A stretch of DNA of 64,000 nt from Thermophilibacter gallinarum (GTDB lineage: Bacteria; Actinomycetota; Coriobacteriia; Coriobacteriales; Atopobiaceae). Shown here piece after piece: positions 25,699 through 32,885 of the stretch. Under the pieces are notes generated by a model. The model was not told the origin of the DNA. It ran no database searches and saw only the letters and a list, made by a program, of their open reading frames with translations. Every line of letters begins with the position of its first letter. Position 1 is the first letter of the stretch. Location: the NCBI RefSeq assembly GCF_014982725.1, contig NZ_JADCJZ010000001.1, forward strand, positions 248,001-312,000. The letters are read 5' to 3'. The position numbers and the translations under genes are program-made.

Positions 25699-27381
25699 AT
25701 GAGCAGTCCCTCCATCAGCATGGGGAGGGTGGGAGCGCCTGTGTCAAAGGGGCACTTCCTGGTTCTTCCCATCGTCATCCTCATCCTCGCGCAGATGGGC
25801 ACCACCGGCGACAACGGCGCCCTGTCGCTCGCCGCCTCGGCGCTCACGCACGACCTGGGCGCGACGACCTCAGAGATCCAGCTCGCCAACATGATCTACC
25901 CGCTCGTCGGCGGCGCCTTCATGATCGCCGGCGGCCTGCTAGGCACCCTCTTCGGGTGGGTGCGGACGTTCCGGCTCGGCGCGCTCGTCTGCGCGGCGGG
26001 CGAGGTCGTTCTCGCGCTCTCGCCCAACATGACCGTGTTCATCTGGGTCGGCCGCGTGCTCGTCGGTCTCGGGGCGAGCCTGCTCGTGCCGTCGATCCTC
26101 GGTCTGGTCCCGCTCCTGTACCGAGGCCATGACCGCATGGTGGCCTTCGGCTGCGTGGGTGCGGCGTCCGGCCTCTCCGCGGTCCTGCCGCTCATCCTGG
26201 GCGTCGTCATGGAGACGGCGGGCATGCGTCCCACGTTCCTGCTGCTCGCGGCCTACTTCTTCACTGTCTCGATGCTCTCGCTGCGCCTTCCGCGCGTCAC
26301 GGAGCCCGAGGAGAACCTCCACTTCGACGGCATCGGCGTCGTGCTCGCCGCCCTCGGCCTCTTCCTCGTGCTTGTCGGGCTCTCGAGCGTCTCGTCCTGG
26401 GGCCTCGTGACCCCGTTCGAGGGGTGCCCCTTCACGGTCTTCGGCATATCACCGGCACTCCCGGCGGTCGCCCTCGGCCTCGTGGTGCTCGCGGTGCTCG
26501 TGAGGGTCGAGCGCAGGGTCGAGCATAAGCACGGGGTCGCGCTGCTGCCGAGCTCGTTCCTTGAGACGCCCCAGGTGCTCGCCGGTCTCGCCGCCAACGC
26601 GATCACCTTCTTCTTCATGGGCGCGCAGTCTATCCTCATGGCTCCCTATCTGCAGCTCGTTGCCGGCTGGTCGCCGATCGAGGTGGGGGTGATCTCAATA
26701 GTGACGGGCGTCCCGACGTTCGCGCTCGCCCTCGGCATCCCCAAGCTCCTTCCCCATGCCAACCCTCGCTACGTCATCCAGGCGGGCTACGTCGCCATGG
26801 CGGCCGCCCTGGGTGTCATGATGCTGTCGGTCACCATGAACGGCGCGTTCGCACCGGGTGTCTACCTGGGCGCGTTCCTCGCCGGCGTGGGCGCCGGCAC
26901 GGTGTCCTCGCACGCGAGCAACGTCGTCGCCCTCGCGCTCCCCGAGCGCGACGCCTCGCAGTCCGGCGGAATCCAGAGCACGATGCGCAACGTCGGCCAG
27001 GCGCTCGGCGTGGCACTTCTCGGCGCGGTGCTGCTCTTCGGCATCACCAACACGGTGCGCTCCGGCGCCGCCTCCGACATGCTCGTCTCTCGTCAGGTGA
27101 GCGAGCAGCTCTCGGGTATGAACGTGAACCTGGGGAGCGACAAGGAGTTCGAGGAGCAGATCTCCGGGATTCCGATGACCTCCTCCGAGCGCAGCGAGCT
27201 CGTGAGGATCGACGCCCATGCCCGCTCCCAGTCCACGCGCATCGCCTATGCCGTGGGAGGCGCGATCGTCCTGCTCGGCCTCCTGACGACCCCCGCGATC
27301 AAGACGTTCGACAAGGGGAGCCAGTCGGCACCCGACCCGAGCGGCCCCGACCACGTTGCCGGCGCGTCCCCGAGGGACTAG
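25699..27381 (+). CDS. MFS transporter, DHA2 (14-TM) drug/metabolite family
   Basis: A 560-aa major facilitator transporter with about 14 hydrophobic segments. Signature pieces are FIWVGRVLVGLGASLLVPS (motif A/B region), GCVGAASGLSAVLPLILG (motif C-like antiporter region) and SQSGGIQSTMRNVGQALG. A hydrophilic loop at ~480-510 precedes the last helix. DHA2 proteins are proton-driven exporters of drugs or organic acids. Placement 76 nt after the bile salt hydrolase suggests export of bile acids or their products, an inference. AAGGAG gives a good start. A GC hairpin follows the stop. Confidence 0.85.
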   Translation: MSSPSISMGRVGAPVSKGHFLVLPIVILILAQMGTTGDNGALSLAASALTHDLGATTSEIQLANMIYPLVGGAFMIAGGLLGTLFGWVRTFRLGALVCAAGEVVLALSPNMTVFIWVGRVLVGLGASLLVPSILGLVPLLYRGHDRMVAFGCVGAASGLSAVLPLILGVVMETAGMRPTFLLLAAYFFTVSMLSLRLPRVTEPEENLHFDGIGVVLAALGLFLVLVGLSSVSSWGLVTPFEGCPFTVFGISPALPAVALGLVVLAVLVRVERRVEHKHGVALLPSSFLETPQVLAGLAANAITFFFMGAQSILMAPYLQLVAGWSPIEVGVISIVTGVPTFALALGIPKLLPHANPRYVIQAGYVAMAAALGVMMLSVTMNGAFAPGVYLGAFLAGVGAGTVSSHASNVVALALPERDASQSGGIQSTMRNVGQALGVALLGAVLLFGITNTVRSGAASDMLVSRQVSEQLSGMNVNLGSDKEFEEQISGIPMTSSERSELVRIDAHARSQSTRIAYAVGGAIVLLGLLTTPAIKTFDKGSQSAPDPSGPDHVAGASPRD

Positions 27382-27410
27382 CCCCGGTCCCATCACGATC
27401 CCCCCGACGC

Positions 27411-27432
27411 GCGCCCCCGGCAACGGGGGCGC
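27411..27432. terminator. GC hairpin between convergent genes
   Basis: A 9-bp stem GCGCCCCCG (27411-27419), GCAA tetraloop, CGGGGGCGC (27424-27432), 30 nt after the MFS stop and 15 nt before the end of the convergent DUF1275 gene. There is no T tract on either side, so the terminator function is likely but unproven. Confidence 0.5.
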
Positions 27433-27446
27433 GTCGCGTGTCGACG

Positions 27447-28130
27447 CTACGAAGACGGCTGGTCGTCGAGCGTGATGAAGCGGAGCGACAGCAGGAGAAG
27501 GGCGCTTATCGCCAGGCAGGCGTACTGGCCGACCAGGTCGATGAGCAGCTTGCAGATGACGGCGCCCACGCAGAAGGACCCGATCAGCGCCGCGTAGCGG
27601 GCGGAGCGGTGCAGCTCGTGCTGGTCGCCCTCGAAGATCCCGTCGTAGAGGGTCTCCCCGAGGGAGCGGAGATTGCCCGTGCAGAAGACGCTCGCGTAGG
27701 CGGACTTGGTGCCGAACTGCCGGAAGTTCTCGTAGGAGATCGCGGCGCAGAACGAGATCGCGCTGTTCACCATCAGGTCCGGCGTCCACGAGGGAAGCAG
27801 CGCGATGAGCGCGAACGCGAGGGCCTCGAAGACGGCGACCCAACGCTGCATGCGGCCCGTCGCCCGCCCGTGCACGCGCACGAGCACGTGGCGGGAGAGC
27901 ATGATGCCCAGCACGAAGGCGAAGATCGAGACGAGGTAGCGAAGCACCCCGAGCCACGCGCCCTCGGCGAGGTTCATGCACAGGAGCACGATGTTGCCCG
28001 TCTGCCCCGTGGCGAAGACCTGGCCGTGAAGCAGGTAGGAGTACGCGTCCATGAAGCCGCCCGCGCAGATGACGGTGAGTCCCAGCCTCACGGGAACCTT
28101 GGGTGTGACGGCCGCCTCCGCTCTCTCCAT
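27447..28130 (-). CDS. DUF1275 (YoaK-like) membrane protein
   Basis: A 227-aa integral membrane protein of the YoaK/DUF1275 family with about six membrane segments. Family blocks are VICAGGFMDAYSYLLHGQVF, ATGQTGNIVLLCMNLAEG and YASVFCTGNLRSLGE. Function unknown in the family. The start at 28130 is preferred because GAAGGGA lies 8 nt upstream; the frame remains open 141 nt more, but that part runs into repeat island DNA. Convergent to the MFS gene. Confidence 0.85.
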   Translation of the reverse strand: MERAEAAVTPKVPVRLGLTVICAGGFMDAYSYLLHGQVFATGQTGNIVLLCMNLAEGAWLGVLRYLVSIFAFVLGIMLSRHVLVRVHGRATGRMQRWVAVFEALAFALIALLPSWTPDLMVNSAISFCAAISYENFRQFGTKSAYASVFCTGNLRSLGETLYDGIFEGDQHELHRSARYAALIGSFCVGAVICKLLIDLVGQYACLAISALLLLSLRFITLDDQPSS

Positions 28131-28207
28131 CTGACGTCCCTTCGCTCGAGCCTCGAAACAACCGAGCTTCATCCTAGGGCACGGGCGCACGCGATGTCCT
28201 CGGGATC

Positions 28208-28433
28208 GCAAAACCGACGCTCGTGCGACATTTTTGACAGTCTCGAACCAAAATGGCCGCTCGTGCAACATCGTTTCGCGCCCTCGGGCGAATTCGGATA
28301 GACAATTGATACTGCGAGCAAGGGTTTTCCGAGAGCGCTTTGCCGTGAGCCAAAAACTGGCGAGAAATCATGTTGCACGAGCGGCCGTTTTGGATTTGGA
28401 ATTGCGACAATGTTGCACGAGAGGCCGTTTTGG
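28208..28433. repeat. Inverted-repeat island 2, two direct plus two inverted 24-nt units
   Basis: The 325-nt gap before rsmJ. Direct units lie at 28208-28231 and 28248-28271, inverted units at 28370-28393 and 28410-28433. Each unit reads CAAAA(C/T)GGCCGCTCGTG then CAACAT, with a few changes in the first. The two halves flank about 98 nt of AT-richer sequence. The core CAAAACGGxCGCTCGTG is shared with island 3 at 37959, but the unit ends differ (CAACAT versus ATGAA). Confidence 0.85.
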
Positions 28434-28455
28434 AACTCTGACGACGGGGGCTGGC

Positions 28456-29118
28456 ATGGGCGAAGCTGCCGAGGGGCTCGAGCTGCGGCGTGACGACGAG
28501 GGTCTGGCGCTCGTCGGCGACGGCATGGTGCTGCGAGCGGACTTCTCGCGCCTGCTGCCGCGCCTGCGCGCCGACCGGATCGGGCGCGAGCTCCTGGTTC
28601 GCGCTGCCCGCACGCGGGGCGTCGCGACGCCGACCGCCGTCGACGCCACGGCGGGGCTGGGCGAGGACTCGCTGCTTCTGGCCGCGGCGGGCTTCACGGT
28701 GACCATGTTCGAGAGGGATCCGGTGATAGCGGCGCTCCTGAGCGACGCGCTCGATCGAGCGGCAAACGATTCGCAGCTCGCAGACATTGTCGCGCGCATG
28801 ACGCTCGTGGAGGGCGACTCCGTTGCCGGTTTGCGAGAGCTGGGCTTCTCGCCCGACGTGGTGTTCCTGGACCCTATGTTCCCCGAGCGTACCAAGAGCG
28901 CCGCGGTGAAGAAGAAGTTCCAGCTGCTGCACCACTTGGAGCGCCCATGCGAGGACGAGGAGGGGCTGCTTGCCGCCGCGCTCGCCGCGCGACCCCGTAA
29001 GGTCGTGATCAAGCGGCCACCCAAGGGCCCGTGGCTCGCCGGTGCCAAGCCGAGCCACTCGCTCATGGGAAAGGCCGTTCGCTACGACGTCATCGTCCCG
29101 CCGCCCAGCTCACGCTAG
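28456..29118 (+). CDS. rsmJ: RsmJ-like 16S rRNA methyltransferase
   Basis: A 220-aa SAM methyltransferase matching RsmJ, which methylates G1516 (m2G) of 16S rRNA. Motif I is VDATAGLGEDSLLLAAAGF (from residue 62), post-I TMFERDPVIAALLSDAL, the catalytic-region block VVFLDPMFPERTKSAAVKKK, and the C-terminal VVIKRPPKGPWLAG. E. coli RsmJ is ~250 aa; the N-terminus here is shorter. ATG 28456 follows GGGGG. The last 42 nt of the gene are the first copy of a 49-bp tandem duplication. Confidence 0.85.
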   Translation: MGEAAEGLELRRDDEGLALVGDGMVLRADFSRLLPRLRADRIGRELLVRAARTRGVATPTAVDATAGLGEDSLLLAAAGFTVTMFERDPVIAALLSDALDRAANDSQLADIVARMTLVEGDSVAGLRELGFSPDVVFLDPMFPERTKSAAVKKKFQLLHHLERPCEDEEGLLAAALAARPRKVVIKRPPKGPWLAGAKPSHSLMGKAVRYDVIVPPPSSR

Positions 29119-29174
29119 AATCGGGGTTCGCTACGACGTCATCGTCCCACCACCCAGCTCACGCTAGAATCGGG
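29077..29174 (+). repeat. 49-bp tandem duplication over the rsmJ 3' end
   Basis: Copy 1 (29077-29125) contains the last codons and stop of rsmJ; copy 2 (29126-29174) follows immediately and is non-coding. They differ at two positions only (CCCGCCGCCC versus CCCACCACCC). Each copy ends CGCTAGAATCGGG, where TAGAAT could serve as a -10 box, so the duplication doubles a possible promoter 31 nt before the guaA paralogue. Confidence 0.9.
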
Positions 29175-29204
29175 GGTATCGATTCCCCGTTCAAAGGAGC
29201 TGGC

Positions 29205-30191
29205 ATGGACCTCCCGAACAAGCGCCCTGACGACATGGCGCGCATCACCACCCCCGAGCTCGCGCAGGCATTCATCGACGAGCAGGTCGAGGCCGTCCGT
29301 GCGCAGGTCGTCGACAAGAAGGTCCTGCTCGCCCTCTCCGGCGGCGTCGACTCCTCCGTTGTTGCCGCGCTGCTGATCAAGGCCATCGGCAAGCAGCTCA
29401 TCTGCGTGCACGTGAACCACGGCCTCATGCGCAAGGGCGAGTCCGAGCAGGTCGTCGACGTCTTCCAGAACCAGATGGACGCCAACCTCGTCTATGTGGA
29501 CGCCACGGACCGCTTCCTCGATCTGCTGGCCGGCGTGGCCGAGCCCGAGCGCAAGCGCAAGATCATCGGCGCCGAGTTCATCCGCGTCTTCGAGGAGGAG
29601 GCTCGCAAGGTCGCCGACGACGTCGACTTCCTGGCACAGGGCACCATCTACCCCGACATCGTCGAGTCCGACGGCGTGAAGGCCCACCACAACGTGGGCG
29701 GCCTGCCCGACGACCTGCAGTTCGAGCTCGTCGAGCCCGTGCGCCTGCTCTTCAAGGACGAGGTCCGCGTGGTGGGTCGCGCCCTTGGCCTGCCCGAGGG
29801 CATGGTCGAGCGCCAGCCGTTCCCGGGCCCGGGCCTGGGCGTTCGCTGCCTCGGCGCCATCACGCGTGACCGACTGGAGGCGCTGCGCGAGGCCGACGCC
29901 ATCCTGCGCGAGGAGTTCGCGGAGGCCGGACTCGCCGGCAAGGTGTGGCAGTACTTCGTCGTGGTGCCCGACATGCGCGCGACCGGCGTGCGCGACGGCA
30001 AGCGCGCCTACGACTGGCCGGCCATCATCCGCGCCGTCAACACCGTCGACGCCATGACCGCCACGGTGCCCGAGCTGGACTGGGCGCTGCTCAAGAAGAT
30101 CACCGACCGCATCCTCACCGAGGTGCCGGGCATCTGCCGCGTGACGTACGACCTCACTCCCAAGCCCGTCGGCACGATCGAGTGGGAATAA
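29205..30191 (+). CDS. GMP synthase ATP-pyrophosphatase subunit without glutaminase domain
   Basis: A 328-aa paralogue of the C-terminal two thirds of GuaA. It has the P-loop ALSGGVDSS (residues 43-51), VHVNHGLMRKGESEQV, LAQGTIYPDIVES, the dimerisation block QPFPGPGLGVRCLG and the same TPKPVGTIEWE end as the full-length enzyme at 15164. The glutaminase domain is absent, and the first ~25 residues bear no trace of one. Archaeal GMP synthases work as separate glutaminase and PPase subunits; this one would need free ammonia or an unlinked glutaminase. It has its own strong AAAGGAG site and terminator. Confidence 0.88.
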   Translation: MDLPNKRPDDMARITTPELAQAFIDEQVEAVRAQVVDKKVLLALSGGVDSSVVAALLIKAIGKQLICVHVNHGLMRKGESEQVVDVFQNQMDANLVYVDATDRFLDLLAGVAEPERKRKIIGAEFIRVFEEEARKVADDVDFLAQGTIYPDIVESDGVKAHHNVGGLPDDLQFELVEPVRLLFKDEVRVVGRALGLPEGMVERQPFPGPGLGVRCLGAITRDRLEALREADAILREEFAEAGLAGKVWQYFVVVPDMRATGVRDGKRAYDWPAIIRAVNTVDAMTATVPELDWALLKKITDRILTEVPGICRVTYDLTPKPVGTIEWE

Positions 30192-30210
30192 GTATTTAAA
30201 CTAATATGCC

Positions 30211-30250
30211 GGGCGCCCCGCCGCTTGTGAGCCGCGGGGCGCCCGTTTGT
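30211..30250 (+). terminator. Terminator after the guaA paralogue
   Basis: An 11-bp stem GGGCGCCCCGC (30211-30221) with GCGGGGCGCCC (30233-30243), followed by GTTTGTCT. It lies 19 nt after the stop codon and 24-30 nt before the start of the acetyltransferase gene. Confidence 0.8.
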
Positions 30251-30273
30251 CTGGCGAGAAGGGCGGAGGCTCG

Positions 30274-30900
30274 ATGGACCTTACGGAAGTTCGGCAGCGC
30301 ATGGCCGACGGCCGGCTCTACGCCTGCAACAGCCCGGAGCTCTTCGCCGAGCAGGAGCGCTGCCGCGACGTGCTGGACGCCTACAACGCGCTGCCGTTCA
30401 GCAGCTCGGAGGAGCGCGATGCGCTGCTGCGCCAGCTCGTCGCCGAGGCGGGCGAGGGCTGCATGATCGAGCCTCCGTTTCACGCCAACTGGGGCGGCGC
30501 GAACCTGCACCTGGGCAATAACGTCTACGCCAACATGGGCCTCACGCTGGTGGACGACGCGGACATCTTCATAGAGGACGACGTCATGATCGGCCCCAAC
30601 GTCACCATCTGCACAGCGTCCCATCCCGTCTCGCCGCGCCTGCGCGCGAAGGGCCTTCAGTACAACAAGCCCGTCCGCATCTGCCGGGGCGCTTGGCTCG
30701 GCGCCGGGTGCGTGGTGCTGGCGGGCGTGACGGTGGGCGAGGGTTCGGTTGTAGGCGCGGGCAGCGTGGTCACGCGAGACGTGCCTGCCGGCGTGGTGGC
30801 CGCGGGCAACCCGTGTCGCGTGCTGCGCGAGATCGACGAGCGGGACCAGCGCTTCTACGACCATGACAAGCCCGTCGAGGAGCGCTGGCTCGGCGAGTAA
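30274..30900 (+). CDS. maa: Sugar O-acetyltransferase (Maa/LacA-like)
   Basis: A 208-aa left-handed parallel beta-helix acetyltransferase of the maltose/galactoside O-acetyltransferase group. The N-terminal Mac domain is MADGRLYACNSPELFAEQERC; hexapeptide repeats follow from about residue 65. The catalytic His lies in VTICTASHPVSPRLR, and GAWLGAGCVVLAGVTVGEGS is typical. It would move acetyl from acetyl-CoA to a sugar hydroxyl. The start at 30274 follows GGAGG; an in-frame ATG 27 nt upstream lies within the terminator flank. Confidence 0.9.
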   Translation: MDLTEVRQRMADGRLYACNSPELFAEQERCRDVLDAYNALPFSSSEERDALLRQLVAEAGEGCMIEPPFHANWGGANLHLGNNVYANMGLTLVDDADIFIEDDVMIGPNVTICTASHPVSPRLRAKGLQYNKPVRICRGAWLGAGCVVLAGVTVGEGSVVGAGSVVTRDVPAGVVAAGNPCRVLREIDERDQRFYDHDKPVEERWLGE

Positions 30901-30922
30901 ATGCCCTGGCCATGTCCGAGAC

Positions 30923-30943
30923 ATATCATAATCATGATATGAT
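30923..30943 (+). promoter_or_regulatory. Toxin-antitoxin promoter and operator
   Basis: A perfect inverted repeat ATATCAT (30923-30929), spacer AATC, ATGATAT (30934-30940), overlapping a TATGAT -10 element (30938-30943) 28 nt upstream of the antitoxin start. This is the usual layout for autorepression by a YefM/Phd-type antitoxin. Confidence 0.7.
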
Positions 30944-30971
30944 TTGACTACCTTGTGAGAGAGGAGTCAGC

Positions 30972-31259
30972 ATGGCACCCGACATCAGGCCGTCCTCCGA
31001 CCTACGCAACCACTACGCCGAGATTTCCCGAACCTGCAGAAGCGAGCGTCGTCCGACCATAATCACGGTCAACGGTCGCGGTGACACCGTACTCATGGGT
31101 ATAGAGGAGTACAACGCTCTCATGGCGGAGCGCGAGCTGCTCGCGTCTCTCGCCGCTGCGGAGCGTGACGTGGAGGAGGGGCGCATCGCCCCCATGAGCC
31201 AGACGCTCGACGCCCTCCGCGCCGAGCTCGCCGGATCCGACGACGAGCGAGTCGCCTGA
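30972..31259 (+). CDS. Type II antitoxin, YefM/Phd family
   Basis: A 95-aa antitoxin. The N-terminal Phd/YefM DNA-binding fold reads SSDLRNHYAEISRTCRSER, then IITVNGRGDTVLMGIEEYNAL; the C-terminal ~35 acidic residues (RDVEEGRIAPM onward) would wrap the toxin. The gene is preceded by a palindromic operator over the promoter and its stop codon overlaps the toxin start codon by 1 nt (TGATG), so the pair is coupled. Start supported by GAGAGGAG. Confidence 0.88.
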   Translation: MAPDIRPSSDLRNHYAEISRTCRSERRPTIITVNGRGDTVLMGIEEYNALMAERELLASLAAAERDVEEGRIAPMSQTLDALRAELAGSDDERVA

Positions 31260-31597
31260 TGTCCGTCGAGGAACCCTATGAGGTTCTGCGTGCGCAAACG
31301 GCAGAGGACCAGCTGCGAGACATAGTTCTCTACCTGAGGGACGTATCGGGCAGCAGTGGCCCCGCGCTGCGCCTTCTCGACCGATTCGAGCGGGCGATGA
31401 CGTTTCTGTCGTCGTTCCCGAAGCTTGGTGTCGTTCCCGGCAGCCCCGCTCTCGCGCAGCGCGGCTACCGCATGCTCGTGGTGGGGGAGTACCTCGTTTT
31501 CTATCGGGTGGACGACGAGCTCAGAAGGATTATCGTGGTCGGCTTCTTCTACAAGAGCCGAGATTACGAGCGGCTGCTGCCCAAAGACGAGGCATAG
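31259..31597 (+). CDS. Type II toxin, RelE/ParE superfamily
   Basis: A 112-aa RelE/ParE-fold protein. The core reads EDQLRDIVLYLRDVSGS, RLLDRFERAMTFLSSFPKLG and GYRMLVVGEYLVFYRVDD, with C-terminal IIVVGFFYKSRDYERLL. Family members either cleave mRNA at the ribosome (RelE) or poison gyrase (ParE). The sequence alone does not decide, although the VFYRVDD and FYKSRDYE pattern is common to YoeB/ParE-like pairs with YefM antitoxins. Expression is coupled to the antitoxin by a 1-nt overlap. Confidence 0.86.
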   Translation: MSVEEPYEVLRAQTAEDQLRDIVLYLRDVSGSSGPALRLLDRFERAMTFLSSFPKLGVVPGSPALAQRGYRMLVVGEYLVFYRVDDELRRIIVVGFFYKSRDYERLLPKDEA

Positions 31598-31635
31598 GGG
31601 GCCCGATTGCAAACACCGCCCCGACGCTCTTCTCG

Positions 31636-32671
31636 CTAGCGAAGCATGTAGCGCTGCAGCTCCTTGCGGTTCGTCACGCCGAGCTTGCCCATGGCGTGCG
31701 CGAGGTGGCGCTTCACCGTGTTGACCGAGACGCTCAGGTGGTCGGCGATCTCCTGGTTGGTCCAGCCGCGCGCGGCGAGCATCGCCGTGCTGAATTCGGT
31801 GGTGGTGAGGTCGTCTGCAACCTCGTTGCCGGTGACGGGGTTGTGAACGCGGCGCCATCCGGCGGAGAAGCGGTAGGTGATGTCGATGATGCGCTTGAAG
31901 TCGTCCGGCCACTCGGGCTTGATGACCGACTCCAGCATGCCGCCGAGAAGCCCGTGGTGCTCGCCGAAGGCCTCGATGAGGTCGTCCGGGCGGGCGAGCT
32001 CCCATGCGGCGAGGAGGTGCTCGCGCGCCTTCTCGACGTCCTTCAGGCTCATGTAGTCCATGACGGCGACGAGGTGCAGGTAGATGGCCGGAATGGGGTA
32101 GGCTGTGGCGCCCATGAGCAGCGTCGCCTCTACGATGCCGGCGCTGATCGCGTACTCTCCCTTGAGGTAGAGCAGATGCGCCTGCACATAGAGCGCAAAG
32201 GTGCGCAGGCCCTGGGGCAGAAGCGGCAGAAGCTCATCGGTGTCGGGAAGCTCCTGGGGGAGCGGCGGGTGGAGCAGGACGGCGGCGGTCGCGGAGGCGA
32301 AGGCGGACGCGACGCCGAGCTGCGGCGAGCGCTCGCTTGCCTTGCTGAGGATGGCGTTCATCTGGTCCAGCAGGGCCTTGGCCTCATGTGCCTGTCCGAG
32401 ATGCAGGTTTGAGTAGGCGCAGATCAGGCAGGCGGAAAGCCGGGCGGTGACATCCTGAGAGTCGAGGTAGGGCGCTGCGGCCGCGCGCCCGTTCGGGCTG
32501 ACCGCTGAAGTAGAGGTACTCGGCCTGGGCGATGTCGCACTGGGCGCCCGGCGTCATGGCCTCGATGGCCTGCAGATGCGTGCCGGGGGCGAACGGCGTG
32601 TTCATGAGGGGCATGAGCGTTTTGGTAGCGAAAGGCGCGCCCTCCGCGGTTGTGTCATCGTGCAGCGTCAT
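31636..32671 (-). pseudogene. LuxR-type transcriptional regulator, frameshifted
   Basis: One regulator gene split by a frameshift. The 5' part (start ATG 32671, GGGGGG upstream) encodes NTPFAPGTHLQAIEAMTPGA and AEYLYFSGQPER, then goes out of frame. The other frame continues with PYLDSQDVTARLSACLICAYS, QAHEAKALLDQMNAILSKA and runs to the LuxR helix-turn-helix GWTNQEIADHLSVSVNTVKRH at the C-terminus. The shift is about +1 nt in a GC run (GCCGCGCGCCCG, near 32480-32492). Repaired, the product is ~344 aa with a helical middle domain. The ATG at 32361 could still give a C-terminal half with the DNA-binding domain. Confidence 0.78.
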
Positions 32672-32885
32672 GGCGCTCACCCCCCTCGTGGTCCCTTCCA
32701 TTTGACCCGAGATTCAACCGGTTTTCAAGGGTTGGGCTGACCAGCGCCAAGTCAATTGCGCCAAGCCGATTCCGTCATCTGACAAAGTTGTCAATCGCTT
32801 GTTGAGGTTCAGCGAGAAGGTCCTTCTCGGCTGGTATTCTTAGCTGCGGATATTCAGCTTTCCAAACCTTACGCAAGGGGGACTC

